From positions 1 through 63,871 of the forward strand of contig JAAVFL010000028.1 of NCBI GenBank assembly GCA_014800795.1: a DNA stretch of 63,871 bases, written 5' to 3'. This DNA is from Bacteroidales bacterium. Lineage in GTDB: Bacteria; Bacteroidota; Bacteroidia; Bacteroidales; Muribaculaceae. Shown here in pieces: positions 52,899 to 62,528 of this stretch. Position 1 is the stretch's first letter. Each line of letters opens with the position of its first letter. The notes below the pieces were generated by a model. It had not been told where the DNA came from and did no database searches. It was given only the letters and a program-made list of their open reading frames with translations. Position numbers and translations under genes: made by a program.

Positions 52899-55433
52899 TT
52901 ATTTGATAATTACTTTCGCGGCTCTGTCGGCAAGGCGAACTATGTACATTCCGGCAGGGAGTGTAACGGTGGTTTCTTCTGTAACTTGTGCGTTGTAGAT
53001 GAGTTTGCCGTCGATAGTGAATATATTTGTTGTTGTAGGTGCAGAAGATTTCAGAACTACGGCACCAGGTACGGGTGTGATTGTCAAACCGTTGTTGACA
53101 GCAGTTTCAATGCCTGATTTAGACATGTCAATATCGGCAGTGAACGGAACCTCGTTGTCGGAAAGGCAAAGCAGATATTTGCCCGGTGTACTGATATGGA
53201 AGTCTGCTATCCCCCAGAGATATATGTACATTTCGTTGATTTCATCGTAATCGAGGTCGAGTACTTCCGTCGTGGCGAGCGGTGCCTGGGTGTTATCGCT
53301 TGAGAAAAGGGTGAGGTTGAACACTCCGCCTGAATTTCCTTTGAGTGTGAAATATCCTTCGGGAAGTGTAATTCCATACCATATGGCATCGGTTTCGGAA
53401 TTAACCATACGGCTGAATTCGTATGTGGTCGACTGGCCGTCGAAAGGTATTTCTATAGGCAGTTCCGGTATTTCACCTGCTATCGGATCGCGCACGATGC
53501 ATTTCACCCATCGGTTGTCCGAAGCCACGAGGGTGCGCACTTTGATAAGATATCGTGTGCCGGCTGTGGTGTCGATTACTTTATCGTCGAAGATACCGAG
53601 GTCATAATCAGGCTTGAGCTGAGTAATACGGTTGTCGGGATCTTCGGGGGCGTAAAGCTGAACGTAGGTATAGTCCTGGTGATTTACAGACTGTTGGAAG
53701 GGGATGTCGGTGGAAACAACAAGTTTTCCGTCGCGCTGAGCGGTGTAACTGAACCAGTAGACCGCCGGTTCCGAGGGAATGTCAGCTGTGTCTCCGGTCA
53801 TGACAAAGGGGTTGGAAGCAGCTTCCCCTTCAAGAGCTGTAATCTCTGAGAGTGAGAAGTTAATGTCTTGATTGCCAAAGAATATGATGAGGTATCCGCG
53901 ATCTTTTTCCGTTGCGACGCGATATGCTCCGTCGCCGTATGGAAGTACATCGCATGCCTGCATGTAGGGATCCGATGGTATCGGAAGCATGCTGATAGCC
54001 GGCATCTTAAGTCCGGAAGCCGGTTTTACTACGAGCCATCCGTCGACAGTAGCGTAATAGCGGAAGTAGACAGCAGAGCCTCCTGACGCACTGTTCTCAC
54101 CTATATGGGCAGGTATTGGATTGTCGGCAGACTCGCCCTTTGACGGAGCTGCGAATCCTAGATTGAATGTTAGCGGTGTATCGTTTTGTGCAACATCCCA
54201 TGCTATGGTATATTGGCGGCCGGCAACAGCTTCATATTCGATAGATGTACCTTTGGCAAGAGCCGTATATTTGTTGTCGGCGTAGTAAATCGATACGCTG
54301 CTTCCGGAAGCTTCTGAAACAGGAGAAATCTGTACAATCTTACGTCCGTCGGTTGGTACGGTGAATGTATAGTAGAACATGCCGGGGGCATCGGGCGTAG
54401 TGGTTTCTCCCTCGGTGATTTCCTGTCCGGGGAAGCTGTCGTAGCTTTCAGATGTGAATGTTACGTTGAATGTCTGGTCGGAAGCGGCAGGTGTATCGCG
54501 TGTCAGTACGAGATAATACTGCGCATTGTATTGTGATACAGCGGTGCGGATGCTTATCCTATTGTCGGAAGAATCTGTGAAGTATGAGAAGCTGTCGCCG
54601 AGCTGGGCTGTGCCATCGAAGGTGGCGTTTCCTGTAATCTGAAGCATGGACGCTTCGGGATCGCTTGTTATAAGGTAATAGTATTTACCTTCTTCTTTCG
54701 GGAAAGTTCCTGCGGATCCGTTTTCGAGGTTGTAGGGGAAATCGGGTGATTTACCGATCTCGACATCTATGATCTCGAATGAACACAGCGGCGAGGACGG
54801 TGCTTCTATGATGAAATAGTATGTTTGACCTGCTGTTACCATCATAGTCCCGCGGTATCCTCCTCCGCTGACATAGGAGGTAGGGACAACAGAGAATGTA
54901 CCGTTCTGTGAGTCCGAGTATGAAAGGGTGATGTATGCGCTGAATTTCATCTCGAGCATTCCGTCGTTGGTGGCCGTGTATTTCAGGTATGACGGGAGGC
55001 TGGCTGTGATAGGTATGTATGTAAATCTGTCGAAAGGAACGATCGGATGGTTCCAGTCGTCGCCGTCGGGCCAGGCACAGTCGTACATTCCGGCTGTAAA
55101 TGAAGATGCGGAATTTGAAAAACCTTTGGTTACCTCGATGAGGTAGGGGATTCCGGTCTGGGTCTGTACGTAAGTTGTTCCATTGAAGCTTTCGGTGTAA
55201 AGTTTACCTTCTGAAGTGATCTGAAAACCGTAGATATTCACATTTGTGAGATCGGAAAATGTGAGCATCTGTTCGGTTGATGGAGTGTATGTGAAGTATT
55301 TCGACGTCGCGGTTCCGAAATCGACATCAATAGTACCTTCTGTAAGTGGAATCGGGTCGCTTTTTGTGCCGTCTGCACCCCACGCCTGCATGGCGATGGC
55401 TATGACAGATGCGATGGTGAAAAATTTCTTCAT
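52899..55433 (-). CDS. secreted multi-domain protein with T9SS C-terminal domain
   Basis: 844 residues from ATG 55433 (MKKFFTIASVIAIAMQAWGA, signal peptide). The body is a run of beta-sandwich units with a recurring pattern: SDPIPLTEG, KYFTYTPSTEQML; ADNPIPAHIG, AVYFRYYATVDGWLVV; SNPFVMTGDT, VYWFSYTAQRDGKLVV. The end, FTIDGKLIYNAQVTEETTVT then LPAGMYIVRLADRAAKVIIK, is a type A T9SS sorting domain. Likely an adhesin or surface-binding protein; no enzyme motif was found. Confidence 0.82.
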   Translation of the reverse strand: MKKFFTIASVIAIAMQAWGADGTKSDPIPLTEGTIDVDFGTATSKYFTYTPSTEQMLTFSDLTNVNIYGFQITSEGKLYTESFNGTTYVQTQTGIPYLIEVTKGFSNSASSFTAGMYDCAWPDGDDWNHPIVPFDRFTYIPITASLPSYLKYTATNDGMLEMKFSAYITLSYSDSQNGTFSVVPTSYVSGGGYRGTMMVTAGQTYYFIIEAPSSPLCSFEIIDVEIGKSPDFPYNLENGSAGTFPKEEGKYYYLITSDPEASMLQITGNATFDGTAQLGDSFSYFTDSSDNRISIRTAVSQYNAQYYLVLTRDTPAASDQTFNVTFTSESYDSFPGQEITEGETTTPDAPGMFYYTFTVPTDGRKIVQISPVSEASGSSVSIYYADNKYTALAKGTSIEYEAVAGRQYTIAWDVAQNDTPLTFNLGFAAPSKGESADNPIPAHIGENSASGGSAVYFRYYATVDGWLVVKPASGLKMPAISMLPIPSDPYMQACDVLPYGDGAYRVATEKDRGYLIIFFGNQDINFSLSEITALEGEAASNPFVMTGDTADIPSEPAVYWFSYTAQRDGKLVVSTDIPFQQSVNHQDYTYVQLYAPEDPDNRITQLKPDYDLGIFDDKVIDTTAGTRYLIKVRTLVASDNRWVKCIVRDPIAGEIPELPIEIPFDGQSTTYEFSRMVNSETDAIWYGITLPEGYFTLKGNSGGVFNLTLFSSDNTQAPLATTEVLDLDYDEINEMYIYLWGIADFHISTPGKYLLCLSDNEVPFTADIDMSKSGIETAVNNGLTITPVPGAVVLKSSAPTTTNIFTIDGKLIYNAQVTEETTVTLPAGMYIVRLADRAAKVIIK

Positions 55434-55486
55434 TTGATGTAATATATTGATGATAAAAAAGTAAAATGTCAGGTTGTATAAAAAAT

Positions 55487-55541
55487 GAGCGACGGAATGA
55501 GAGGTCCCGTCGCTCACCGGTGGCTCTTCGCCACAAAAATA
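55487..55541 (-). promoter_or_regulatory. T9SS cargo leader: -7 box then terminator-like hairpin
   Basis: Minus-strand TATTTTTG (55534-55541; another candidate, TAAATTTG, at 55562-55569) is followed by GAGCGACGG...CCGTCGCTC (55487-55515) and a T-rich tract (55477-55486), all before the cargo ATG. The hairpin either ends the obgE operon transcript or attenuates the cargo gene. Confidence 0.55.
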
Positions 55542-55608
55542 CGTACAATTCCGGCAATCTGCAAATTTATTCATGCTGTTTGCCGGAGTAATGTGTTTTT
55601 CTTCCGAC

Positions 55609-56826
55609 TCAGTCGATATTATCGTCTCCGTATTCCCATCCGAGGTCTTCGAGAGATTGATCTCCGTCGTCTACGTCCCAATCACCTTCATCGAAGTCAT
55701 TTTCATCAAAATCGTCGTCGTACTCGTCTTCTGACCGTGGAGCAGTATCGAATATAAATTCGTCTTCCTCGCGCACGCGGTGATGGCCGTCGAGCGGACG
55801 ATGGGTGATGGGTACTTCCTCGATGCGGTTGGCATCGTCGTTGATCGCTTTCCACAGCGCATCCTTTAGTTCGGTCAGTCCTTCGCCGGTAACAGCCGAG
55901 ATGAATACGGTCGGCAGGTCGTCGGGAAGTGTGGGGCGTATCTCGTCTTTAAGTTCGTCGTCGAGCATATCGCTTTTAGATATGGCGAGTACCCGCTGCT
56001 TGTTCATGAGTTGCGGATTGAACCTCCGCAATTCCTCAAGCAAAATCTCGTATTGTGCCTTGATGTCGTCGGCATCGGCGGGCACCATGAAGAGTAGCAC
56101 TGCATTTCGCTCTATGTGGCGCAGGAAGCGCAGGCCGAGTCCCCGCCCATCGCTTGCACCTTCGATAATGCCGGGGATGTCGGCCATTACAAAGGAGCGG
56201 TTTCCGCGGTATTCCACGATGCCGAGCTGGGGTTCCATTGTAGTGAACGGATAATCGGCTATTTTCGGACGGGCAGCCGACACAGCGCTGAGCAGAGTAG
56301 ACTTGCCAGCGTTTGGAAAACCGACAAGACCTACGTCGGCGAGCAATTTCAGCTCCATGATGATGGTTTTCTCGATGGCCGGTTGTCCGGGCTGAGCATA
56401 GCGTGGAGTACGGTTAGTGGCTGATTTGAAGTGCCAGTTGCCTAGACCTCCTTTTCCGCCGCGCAGCAGTTTCACTTCCTGACCGTCGTCCGTTACCTCG
56501 CACAGATATTCGCCTGTCTCCGCATCGAAGACAACAGTGCCGCACGGTACTTCGATAATCTGATCCTCACCATCTTTCCCGAAACTGCGCCCGGCGCCTC
56601 CGCTTTGGCCGTTTCCAGCGAAAATGTGACGCCTATAGCGCAACGGGAGAAGTGTCCACATGTTTTTATTTCCACGGAGTATGACGTGACCGCCGCGGCC
56701 TCCGTCGCCCCCGTCAGGTCCACCTTTCGGCACATATTTCGCACGGTGGAAATGGCGTGAGCCAGCGCCCCCTTTTCCGGAGCGGCAAAGTACTTTTACG
56801 TAGTCTATGAAGTTTGAGTCTGCCAT
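55609..56826 (-). CDS. obgE: Obg family GTPase
   Basis: Ribosome-associated GTPase of 405 residues. The glycine-rich OBG fold is [20 protein letters not shown] and following; the G domain has G1 [10 protein letters not shown]3 DIPG, and NKQR..SKSD as G4. The tail from about 350 is very acidic ([17 protein letters not shown]), longer than in many species. Last gene of the GH3-legG-legF-ptmE-obgE run, 61 nt after the previous gene. Confidence 0.97.
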   Translation of the reverse strand: MADSNFIDYVKVLCRSGKGGAGSRHFHRAKYVPKGGPDGGDGGRGGHVILRGNKNMWTLLPLRYRRHIFAGNGQSGGAGRSFGKDGEDQIIEVPCGTVVFDAETGEYLCEVTDDGQEVKLLRGGKGGLGNWHFKSATNRTPRYAQPGQPAIEKTIIMELKLLADVGLVGFPNAGKSTLLSAVSAARPKIADYPFTTMEPQLGIVEYRGNRSFVMADIPGIIEGASDGRGLGLRFLRHIERNAVLLFMVPADADDIKAQYEILLEELRRFNPQLMNKQRVLAISKSDMLDDELKDEIRPTLPDDLPTVFISAVTGEGLTELKDALWKAINDDANRIEEVPITHRPLDGHHRVREEDEFIFDTAPRSEDEYDDDFDENDFDEGDWDVDDGDQSLEDLGWEYGDDNID

Positions 56827-56887
56827 GTTTCTTCTGTTGTTAGTTGTAGTTTTTCCCGATCCCCACTAAATAAAACATCGGGAGAGG

Positions 56888-57946
56888 TCAGTTTGTTAGG
56901 TCGCGATGATGTTTCATCAGTTCCAGGGCATGCCTGAAGTCGGCGGGGGAGCCGATGTCGATCCAAGTTCCGTTGATGGGGTAGAATGAAACGTTCAGCC
57001 CTTGCTCCAGGGCGGCTTCTATTAGTGTTGTCGCATCGGTCCGTTCCTCCGGATTGAGGGCATTGAGTACGTAGTTGTTGAAGATGTATATTCCGGCGTT
57101 TGCGAAATGGGAATAGGTCGGTTTTTCCTGAAGCGACGTTACTTTATTCGCATCGGTAGTGAGAATAGCATAGGGGACCGATACGGTATAGGGTATCGCT
57201 GCAATGGTGATATCTGCATTCTCAGTGACGTGACGCAGATACATTTCTTCGAGATCAACAGTGGTGAGAAGGTCGGAGTTCATTACCAGTGTGGCTCCGT
57301 CGTCAGTACGGTCGATCAGGGCTGCCGAACCGATTGTTCCAAGCGGTATGGTTTCCTCGATGCATTTTACCTTTATTCCGTGGCGGGGAATTGAGAAGTA
57401 TTCACAGATTTGGTCGGCGAGATATCGTACGGTGACAGTCACATCTGTTATTCCCGAGCGAGCCAGACGTTCTATATTGTAATCTATGATGGGTCTGCCG
57501 TCGATCTCAAGCAGCGGTTTAGGAGTGGTTAATGTGAGCGGGCGCAGGCGTTCTCCTTTGCCTCCTGCCATAAGTATGGCGCTAAGAGGGAGGCGGGAAT
57601 AGCATGCGGTAAGATCGCACACTCCGGTGATGTGTCCGTCTGCGGAGAGTTCCGGCAGCAGTTTTATTCCTTTTTCGCGCGCGCTTCTCAGAACACTGAG
57701 GCGTGTGATAGGATCCTCTCCCTCGATTAGCGCTTTGAAGGTGGTTTTCATTATGTCTGCCACAGGGTTATCAAGACGGGCGCCGGCAAGTATGCCGCGC
57801 CGTATGTCGCCGTCGGTGAGTGTACCGACCATCTCCCCTGTGATGGGATTGGTGACGAGAAGTGTCATAACGCCTCCTGAGAGGTCGTTGAGACGCGACA
57901 GGGCGTTGTGTATGGTTTCTGTGGCGGGGATAATGTATTTATCCAT
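56888..57946 (-). CDS. sugar-1-phosphate nucleotidyltransferase with CBS pair (PtmE-like)
   Basis: 352 residues. Residues 1-120 form two CBS motifs (GTLTDGDIRRGIL); 125-352 are an NTP-transferase domain with ILMAGGKGERLRPLT, PKPLLEIDGRPIIDY and NSDLL. This fusion is the shape of PtmE, which makes GDP-GlcN or GDP-GlcNAc for legionaminic acid in Campylobacter. The legF/legG neighbours support that pathway. Nucleotide preference cannot be read from sequence alone. Confidence 0.82.
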   Translation of the reverse strand: MDKYIIPATETIHNALSRLNDLSGGVMTLLVTNPITGEMVGTLTDGDIRRGILAGARLDNPVADIMKTTFKALIEGEDPITRLSVLRSAREKGIKLLPELSADGHITGVCDLTACYSRLPLSAILMAGGKGERLRPLTLTTPKPLLEIDGRPIIDYNIERLARSGITDVTVTVRYLADQICEYFSIPRHGIKVKCIEETIPLGTIGSAALIDRTDDGATLVMNSDLLTTVDLEEMYLRHVTENADITIAAIPYTVSVPYAILTTDANKVTSLQEKPTYSHFANAGIYIFNNYVLNALNPEERTDATTLIEAALEQGLNVSFYPINGTWIDIGSPADFRHALELMKHHRDLTN

Positions 57947-57955
57947 ATCGTGAAA

Positions 57956-58669
57956 TTAATTCTGCGGGTTAATGCTTCTGATGACGACTTCGGCTATTTC
58001 CCAGTCGAGGGGTGTATCGAGGTCGATGGAGCGTTCCGGCGGCATTTCCGAGGGTATTCTCCGTGGGAAACGTCCCATTGGCATAGCTGCAAGCGATTTG
58101 GGGTTGATCGCGTAGACGGCACCGTTGAATTCCCATGCGTGTGGTGCATCCTGACGGCGTGTGAGCATACCGTCGCCTTTCGATATCTGTAGGGATCCGT
58201 CGGGTGCGGTTTCGAAGCAGTTATAGTATGGATTGGCCGAGGCTTCCCTGACGGTTACGGCCATGTCGGGTAGTTCACTCTCATAGAGGCGCATGCACTG
58301 TTCCGTATCGTCGGCCGTACGGAGAGGTGATGTCGGTTGCAGAAGAAGGATGTAATCGAAATCAACTCCTTGTGACTGAGCCCATTCCGCCGCATGCAGC
58401 ATCATCTCGCGTGATCCTGCTGTATCGGTAGCGAGTTCGGGCGGACGGCGGTAGATAGTTGGGGCACCGTAGGTTTCGGCAACCGATGCAATCTCTTCGC
58501 TGTCGGTTGAGACAAGTATATGTGACGGCTGAAGACCGCGACGACGGCATATTTCATGAGCCGTATCAATCGAGTATGCTATGAGCGGTTTGCCGGCAAG
58601 TGGTTTTATGTTTTTCCCGGGGATTCCTTTGCTGCCGCTTCGCGCGGGAATTATAATCAGCGGTTTCAT
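57956..58669 (-). CDS. CMP-nonulosonate synthetase (acylneuraminate cytidylyltransferase)
   Basis: 237 residues. IIPARSGSKGIPGKNIKPLAGKPLI is the CTP-binding loop, followed by LLQPTSPLRT and a late PSEMPPERSIDLDTPLDWE. It activates a nine-carbon sugar such as legionaminic or neuraminic acid with CMP (LegF/NeuA role). It starts 27 nt after the epimerase gene and ends 9 nt before the PtmE-like gene. Confidence 0.88.
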   Translation of the reverse strand: MKPLIIIPARSGSKGIPGKNIKPLAGKPLIAYSIDTAHEICRRRGLQPSHILVSTDSEEIASVAETYGAPTIYRRPPELATDTAGSREMMLHAAEWAQSQGVDFDYILLLQPTSPLRTADDTEQCMRLYESELPDMAVTVREASANPYYNCFETAPDGSLQISKGDGMLTRRQDAPHAWEFNGAVYAINPKSLAAMPMGRFPRRIPSEMPPERSIDLDTPLDWEIAEVVIRSINPQN

Positions 58670-58696
58670 TGCGTGTAGTGCGGTGGTGATAAATGG

Positions 58697-59911
58697 TTAC
58701 AGTTCTGACCGGGACATGTCGTAGAATCGTTTAACGGAAAGAGAAGAGAGTGGTGTTGTGGCAAGGATTTCTGCGATGCGTGAAGCCGTATCGCGTTTGA
58801 AATACGGATTTTCGGTTTCGGCAGCCTTGCGGCGTCCCTCTTCGGATAAAGCAAAAGCGATGGCATGAGCTATTTCATTGGCAGTATCGCCACAGTGTAT
58901 CACCGACGTGGCCGCAGTGCGTCCGCGTTGCCTTATTCCTATATCTACAGTCGGTATTCCGGCAGAAGGAACTTCTACAATACCGCTTGATGAGTTGCCG
59001 ACGACAGCGCCGATATGTTTCAGTATGGATAGGTAGCGGCGACGTCCGAGAGATGGAACTACGGCGCAACGTCCGGTATGAGCGGCGGCATATCGCTCGA
59101 TCAGGTCGATAATTTCAGTTCCTCCCGGGTCGTTGTTCGGATAGGTGAAGAGTATCGTGCTGTCGGGGAAGCGGTCGAGGGCTTGAATCAGAGCCGTGCA
59201 TCGCTGAGCCGGGGTGGCACCGGTATCAAGAGTGGCTGGATGATATGTGACAAGCAGCGTTGAGGGTGTAATGGCGATTCCGGTGAACTCCTCAAGTTCG
59301 GTGATTGGGGCCTCGTCGGGCAGGTGCATGAGATTTTCCACTCCTAAAGCGCCGCAGTTGAATACATGTCCGGGCATTTCACCCATCTGGATTACGCGTC
59401 GGCGGTAGTCGTCGGTAGCGGTGAAGTGGAGTGCCGACAGTTTGGTTATGGCGTGGCGTATGTTGTCGTCGAAGGCTCCTTCCGATATCTCCCCTCCGGC
59501 AATATGCGCGATAGGGATTCGGAATATTGTAGCGGCAGTGGCAACGGGGAGCATCTCGAATCTGTCGCCGAGAAGCAAGACGATATCGGGGGAGATGATG
59601 CTGAAGGCTTCGCTCATTCCTTCCAGACAGCGTGCCGAGGCTCTGGCTGTGGTTTCCGGAGTGGTGTCATTGTTGCCGGAGGTATCGGACATGGGCACCC
59701 GGGCTGCTATTTCTATTCCGTCAGCTTCGATTTCACCGGCCGTATTTCCGAAGCGTGGATCGAGGTGCATGTTTGTGGCTATTACAGCCACGTCGGTATC
59801 GGACCGCTTCTGTAGTTCTTTAACTACGCCATGAAGCAGTCCCCAGTCGGCGCGGCAGCTTGTCACCACTGCAATATTTCTTTTCCCGGCGTTTGACTTC
59901 TTGAGGGGCAT
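58697..59911 (-). CDS. UDP-GlcNAc 2-epimerase, hydrolysing (NeuC/LegG-like)
   Basis: 404 residues with the UDPGP 2-epimerase fold: VVTSCRADWGLLHGVV, LLLGDRFEMLPVATAA, IPIAHIAGGEISEGAFDDNIRHAITKLSALHF, TYHPATLD and VVGNSSSGIVEVPSAGIPTVDIGIRQRGR. The hydrolysing form releases ManNAc or a 2,4-diacetamido-6-deoxymannose that feeds nonulosonic acid synthesis. A synthase (NeuB/LegI) is not in this window. Confidence 0.9.
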   Translation of the reverse strand: MPLKKSNAGKRNIAVVTSCRADWGLLHGVVKELQKRSDTDVAVIATNMHLDPRFGNTAGEIEADGIEIAARVPMSDTSGNNDTTPETTARASARCLEGMSEAFSIISPDIVLLLGDRFEMLPVATAATIFRIPIAHIAGGEISEGAFDDNIRHAITKLSALHFTATDDYRRRVIQMGEMPGHVFNCGALGVENLMHLPDEAPITELEEFTGIAITPSTLLVTYHPATLDTGATPAQRCTALIQALDRFPDSTILFTYPNNDPGGTEIIDLIERYAAAHTGRCAVVPSLGRRRYLSILKHIGAVVGNSSSGIVEVPSAGIPTVDIGIRQRGRTAATSVIHCGDTANEIAHAIAFALSEEGRRKAAETENPYFKRDTASRIAEILATTPLSSLSVKRFYDMSRSEL

Positions 59912-59921
59912 AGAGGTTGTG

Positions 59922-62126
59922 TCAGAGTGTGAATTTTACTGACTTGAGGCTGGAGCTGTCGGTCCCCACCATGAATGTGAAATCTCCTTTTTCGACGCGA
60001 TATTTCATGTCGTTGTCGTAAAAGCCGAGCTGAGCGTCGGTGATGGGGAAGGTTACGGTTCGCGTTTCTCCCGGAGCGAGCGCTATTTTTTCGAACCCTT
60101 TGAGTTCCTTGATGGGGCGTGTGACGGAGGCGACTTCATCGCGTACATATAGCTGCACCACCTCTTCACCCGGGCGTTTGCCGGTATTTGTCACATCTAC
60201 TGTCACAACGGCATATTCGCCGGGTTTAGCCGATGGGGTGACATTCGGCTCAGAGTAGCTGAATGTGGTGTAGGACAGGCCATATCCGAAAGGATATGCC
60301 GGTGCGGTGGGTATGTCGCGATAGGTTGTACACCATCCGCCTTTAGCTGTGGGGCGTCCGGTGCTTTTATATTGATAATTGAGCGGTAGCTGGCCGTTGT
60401 GGGCGGGGAATGATACGGGGAGTTTCCCTGAAGGGTTATAATCGCCCCACAGTACATCGCATATTGCATTTCCGGCTTCTGTGCCGAGCCACCATGTGCA
60501 TAGAATTGCCGGAGCTTCTTCACGCACTTGGTTGAATATGACCGGGCGTCCGCACATAAGGAGTACTATAACCGGTTTCCCGGTTTTTACGAGTTCGGAA
60601 ACGAGGCGCTGCTGGTCGGCAGAGATGGAAATATCGCCTTTGGATGCCATTTCGCCGGTATCGGACGCGCGTTCTCCCATCGCTACGATAACTACATCGG
60701 CATTTCGGGCCGATGCGAGGGTCTGTCCGAGGTTCGAGATGTTGTTGGAGTCGATGTCGTAGCCATCGTTGTAGTCGACTTCAAGTCCGCGTGATTTGAG
60801 CGCGTCGTATAGGGTGACAGCCGTGTTGGTATAAGCGCAGGTCCATGAACCGCACATGTCGCGCTGCGACTTGGCGAGCGGACCTACCAACGCCACTTTC
60901 CTTATGTCGGTGGAGAGGGGGAGTATATCGTACTGATTTTTCAGAAGTACGATTGAGCGCTGTGCCACATGGCGGGCTTCATCGTGGGACTGACGCGAGT
61001 TGATGATCTCTTTCTCGCGGTTTTCGTCGCAGTAGCGGTAGGGATCGTCAAAGAGTCCGAGCCGGTATTTCTGCTCCAGGATGCGGCGCACTGCGTCGTC
61101 TATCAGTTTCATTGATACTTTGCCATCTTTTACAAGCCGGGCGAGATTGTCGGTATAACATTCGCTGACCATCTCCATATCGAGCCCGGCTGTGATGGCC
61201 TTGAGGGCGGCGTCGGCGTGGTCGGCGGCGTAGCGATGGTTGATCATTTCTTCAACAGAGCCCCAGTCGGATACAACAAATCCGTCGAATCCCCATTTGT
61301 TTTTGAGTAGATCGCGGAGCAGGAATGTGTTGCCGGTGCAGGGTATGTTGTTGAAGTCGTTGAATGCGCTCATAAAGGTTGCGGCTCCAGCGTCGGCTCC
61401 TGCTTTATAGGGGGGCATATAGAAGTTGGCGAATTGCCCCATCGACATATCTACACTGTTGTAGTCTTTGCCGGCCATGGGGGCTCCATAACCTCCGAAG
61501 TGTTTTATGCATGCCATAATGGTAGCGGTATCGGCCAGGTTGTCGCCTTGCAGTCCACGAACGCGGGCCGCGGCGACTTTGGCTCCGTAAAACGGATCTT
61601 CTCCGGCTCCTTCCATAACTCGTCCCCAACGGGCGTCCCAGCTAACATCTACCATAGGTGCGAATGTCCAGTGTAGCCCGGCGGCAGCCGCTTCGCGTGC
61701 CGAGCAGCGCGCACTCATCTCAATGGCATCGAGATCGAAGCTGGCAGCCTCACCAAGCGGTATTGGAAATCCGGTTCGAAATCCGTGAATCACATCCATA
61801 CCGAAAATTAATGGTATACCGAGGCGCGACTGCATGGCAGCTTCCTGGAATTTACGTGTCTCCGTAGCTCCCGACACATTGAGCATCGAGCCTATTTTTC
61901 CTTCACTTACGAGGGGTGCGCGGCTGATGCGGGAGTTGTCGGGGCCGGTTGCGTAGCCTTCCGAGCATTGGCTGAGCTGGCCAATTTTCTCCTCAAGTGT
62001 CATGCGCTTCATGAGCGATGAGATGAAGCGATCCATCTCTTTGTCTTGCTTCTTTGTGGCATTAGCCGATGGCAAAGAGAAGGCAATGATTGCAAGGATG
62101 AATGTTATGATGGTTTGTTTTTTCAT
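59922..62126 (-). CDS. bglX: GH3 family beta-glucosidase, BglX type
   Basis: 734 residues with a signal peptide (MKKQTIITFILAIIAFSLPSANA). RMTLEEKIGQLSQ, FGMDVIHGFRTGFPIPL, FAPMVDVSWDARWGRVMEGAGEDP, KHFGGYGAPMAGKDYN and the nucleophile Asp in GFVVSDWGS are typical BglX blocks; the GERASDTGEM sandwich domain and the C-terminal fibronectin-type domain are complete. It heads the operon and ends 10 nt before the 2-epimerase gene, an unusual pairing with nonulosonate genes. Confidence 0.93.
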   Translation of the reverse strand: MKKQTIITFILAIIAFSLPSANATKKQDKEMDRFISSLMKRMTLEEKIGQLSQCSEGYATGPDNSRISRAPLVSEGKIGSMLNVSGATETRKFQEAAMQSRLGIPLIFGMDVIHGFRTGFPIPLGEAASFDLDAIEMSARCSAREAAAAGLHWTFAPMVDVSWDARWGRVMEGAGEDPFYGAKVAAARVRGLQGDNLADTATIMACIKHFGGYGAPMAGKDYNSVDMSMGQFANFYMPPYKAGADAGAATFMSAFNDFNNIPCTGNTFLLRDLLKNKWGFDGFVVSDWGSVEEMINHRYAADHADAALKAITAGLDMEMVSECYTDNLARLVKDGKVSMKLIDDAVRRILEQKYRLGLFDDPYRYCDENREKEIINSRQSHDEARHVAQRSIVLLKNQYDILPLSTDIRKVALVGPLAKSQRDMCGSWTCAYTNTAVTLYDALKSRGLEVDYNDGYDIDSNNISNLGQTLASARNADVVIVAMGERASDTGEMASKGDISISADQQRLVSELVKTGKPVIVLLMCGRPVIFNQVREEAPAILCTWWLGTEAGNAICDVLWGDYNPSGKLPVSFPAHNGQLPLNYQYKSTGRPTAKGGWCTTYRDIPTAPAYPFGYGLSYTTFSYSEPNVTPSAKPGEYAVVTVDVTNTGKRPGEEVVQLYVRDEVASVTRPIKELKGFEKIALAPGETRTVTFPITDAQLGFYDNDMKYRVEKGDFTFMVGTDSSSLKSVKFTL

Positions 62127-62181
62127 TTTGTCAAAGTTACAGTTTTTAGTTTAAGGTGTGTATGGGAAAGTAACCTTTCTG

Positions 62182-62209
62182 CAAAGGTACTTATTATTTC
62201 GGAATCAAA
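62182..62209 (-). promoter_or_regulatory. promoter of GH3-nonulosonate-obgE operon
   Basis: Minus-strand TACCTTTGC with TTTG about 16 nt upstream, giving a leader of about 50 nt. The -7 box lies in the dyad GTAACCTTTCTGCAAAGGTAC. A second box, TAACTTTG at 62132-62139, is so close to the ATG that a transcript from it would be almost leaderless. Confidence 0.55.
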
Positions 62210-62211
62210 AA

Positions 62212-62249
62212 ATATCAGGGCCCCGACAATTTGTCGGAGCCCTGATATC
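62212..62249 (-). terminator. tRNA-Cys terminator
   Basis: ATATCAGGGC(C)CCGACA pairs with TGTCGG(A)GCCCTGATAT; on the minus strand T6 follows. It starts 3 nt after the tRNA. Confidence 0.9.
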
Positions 62250-62251
62250 TG

Positions 62252-62322
62252 AGGTGCCAAGCGGATTCGAACCGCTGTAGACGGTTTTGCAGACCGGTAC
62301 CTAACCACTCGGACATGGCACC
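62252..62322 (-). tRNA. tRNA-Cys (anticodon GCA)
   Basis: 71 nt on the minus strand: acceptor GGTGCCA/TGGCACC, discriminator U as expected for tRNA-Cys, anticodon loop CTGCAAA, T arm AGCGG-TTCGAAT-CCGCT. CCA not encoded. Confidence 0.96.
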
Positions 62323-62338
62323 ATAGTGATTGCGGGTA

Positions 62339-62346
62339 CAAAGGTA
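62339..62346 (-). promoter_or_regulatory. tRNA-Cys promoter -7 box
   Basis: Minus-strand TACCTTTG about 20 nt before the tRNA. Between here and 62528 nothing further was recognised. Confidence 0.6.
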
Positions 62347-62528
62347 CGCATAATTTTTGAATCTGCAAATCTCTTTCGATTTTTTTTTGAAAAGAGATTT
62401 TGCATAAAAACGGAAGCGGAGTTTGGTAGTGCGTATTTATGAACGGATTATGGGCGTCCTATCCGGGTAGAACCGGATGCATGTCCATGTCAATAATCAT
62501 AGTTTCCGATGAGACGGGATGGCAGTAA

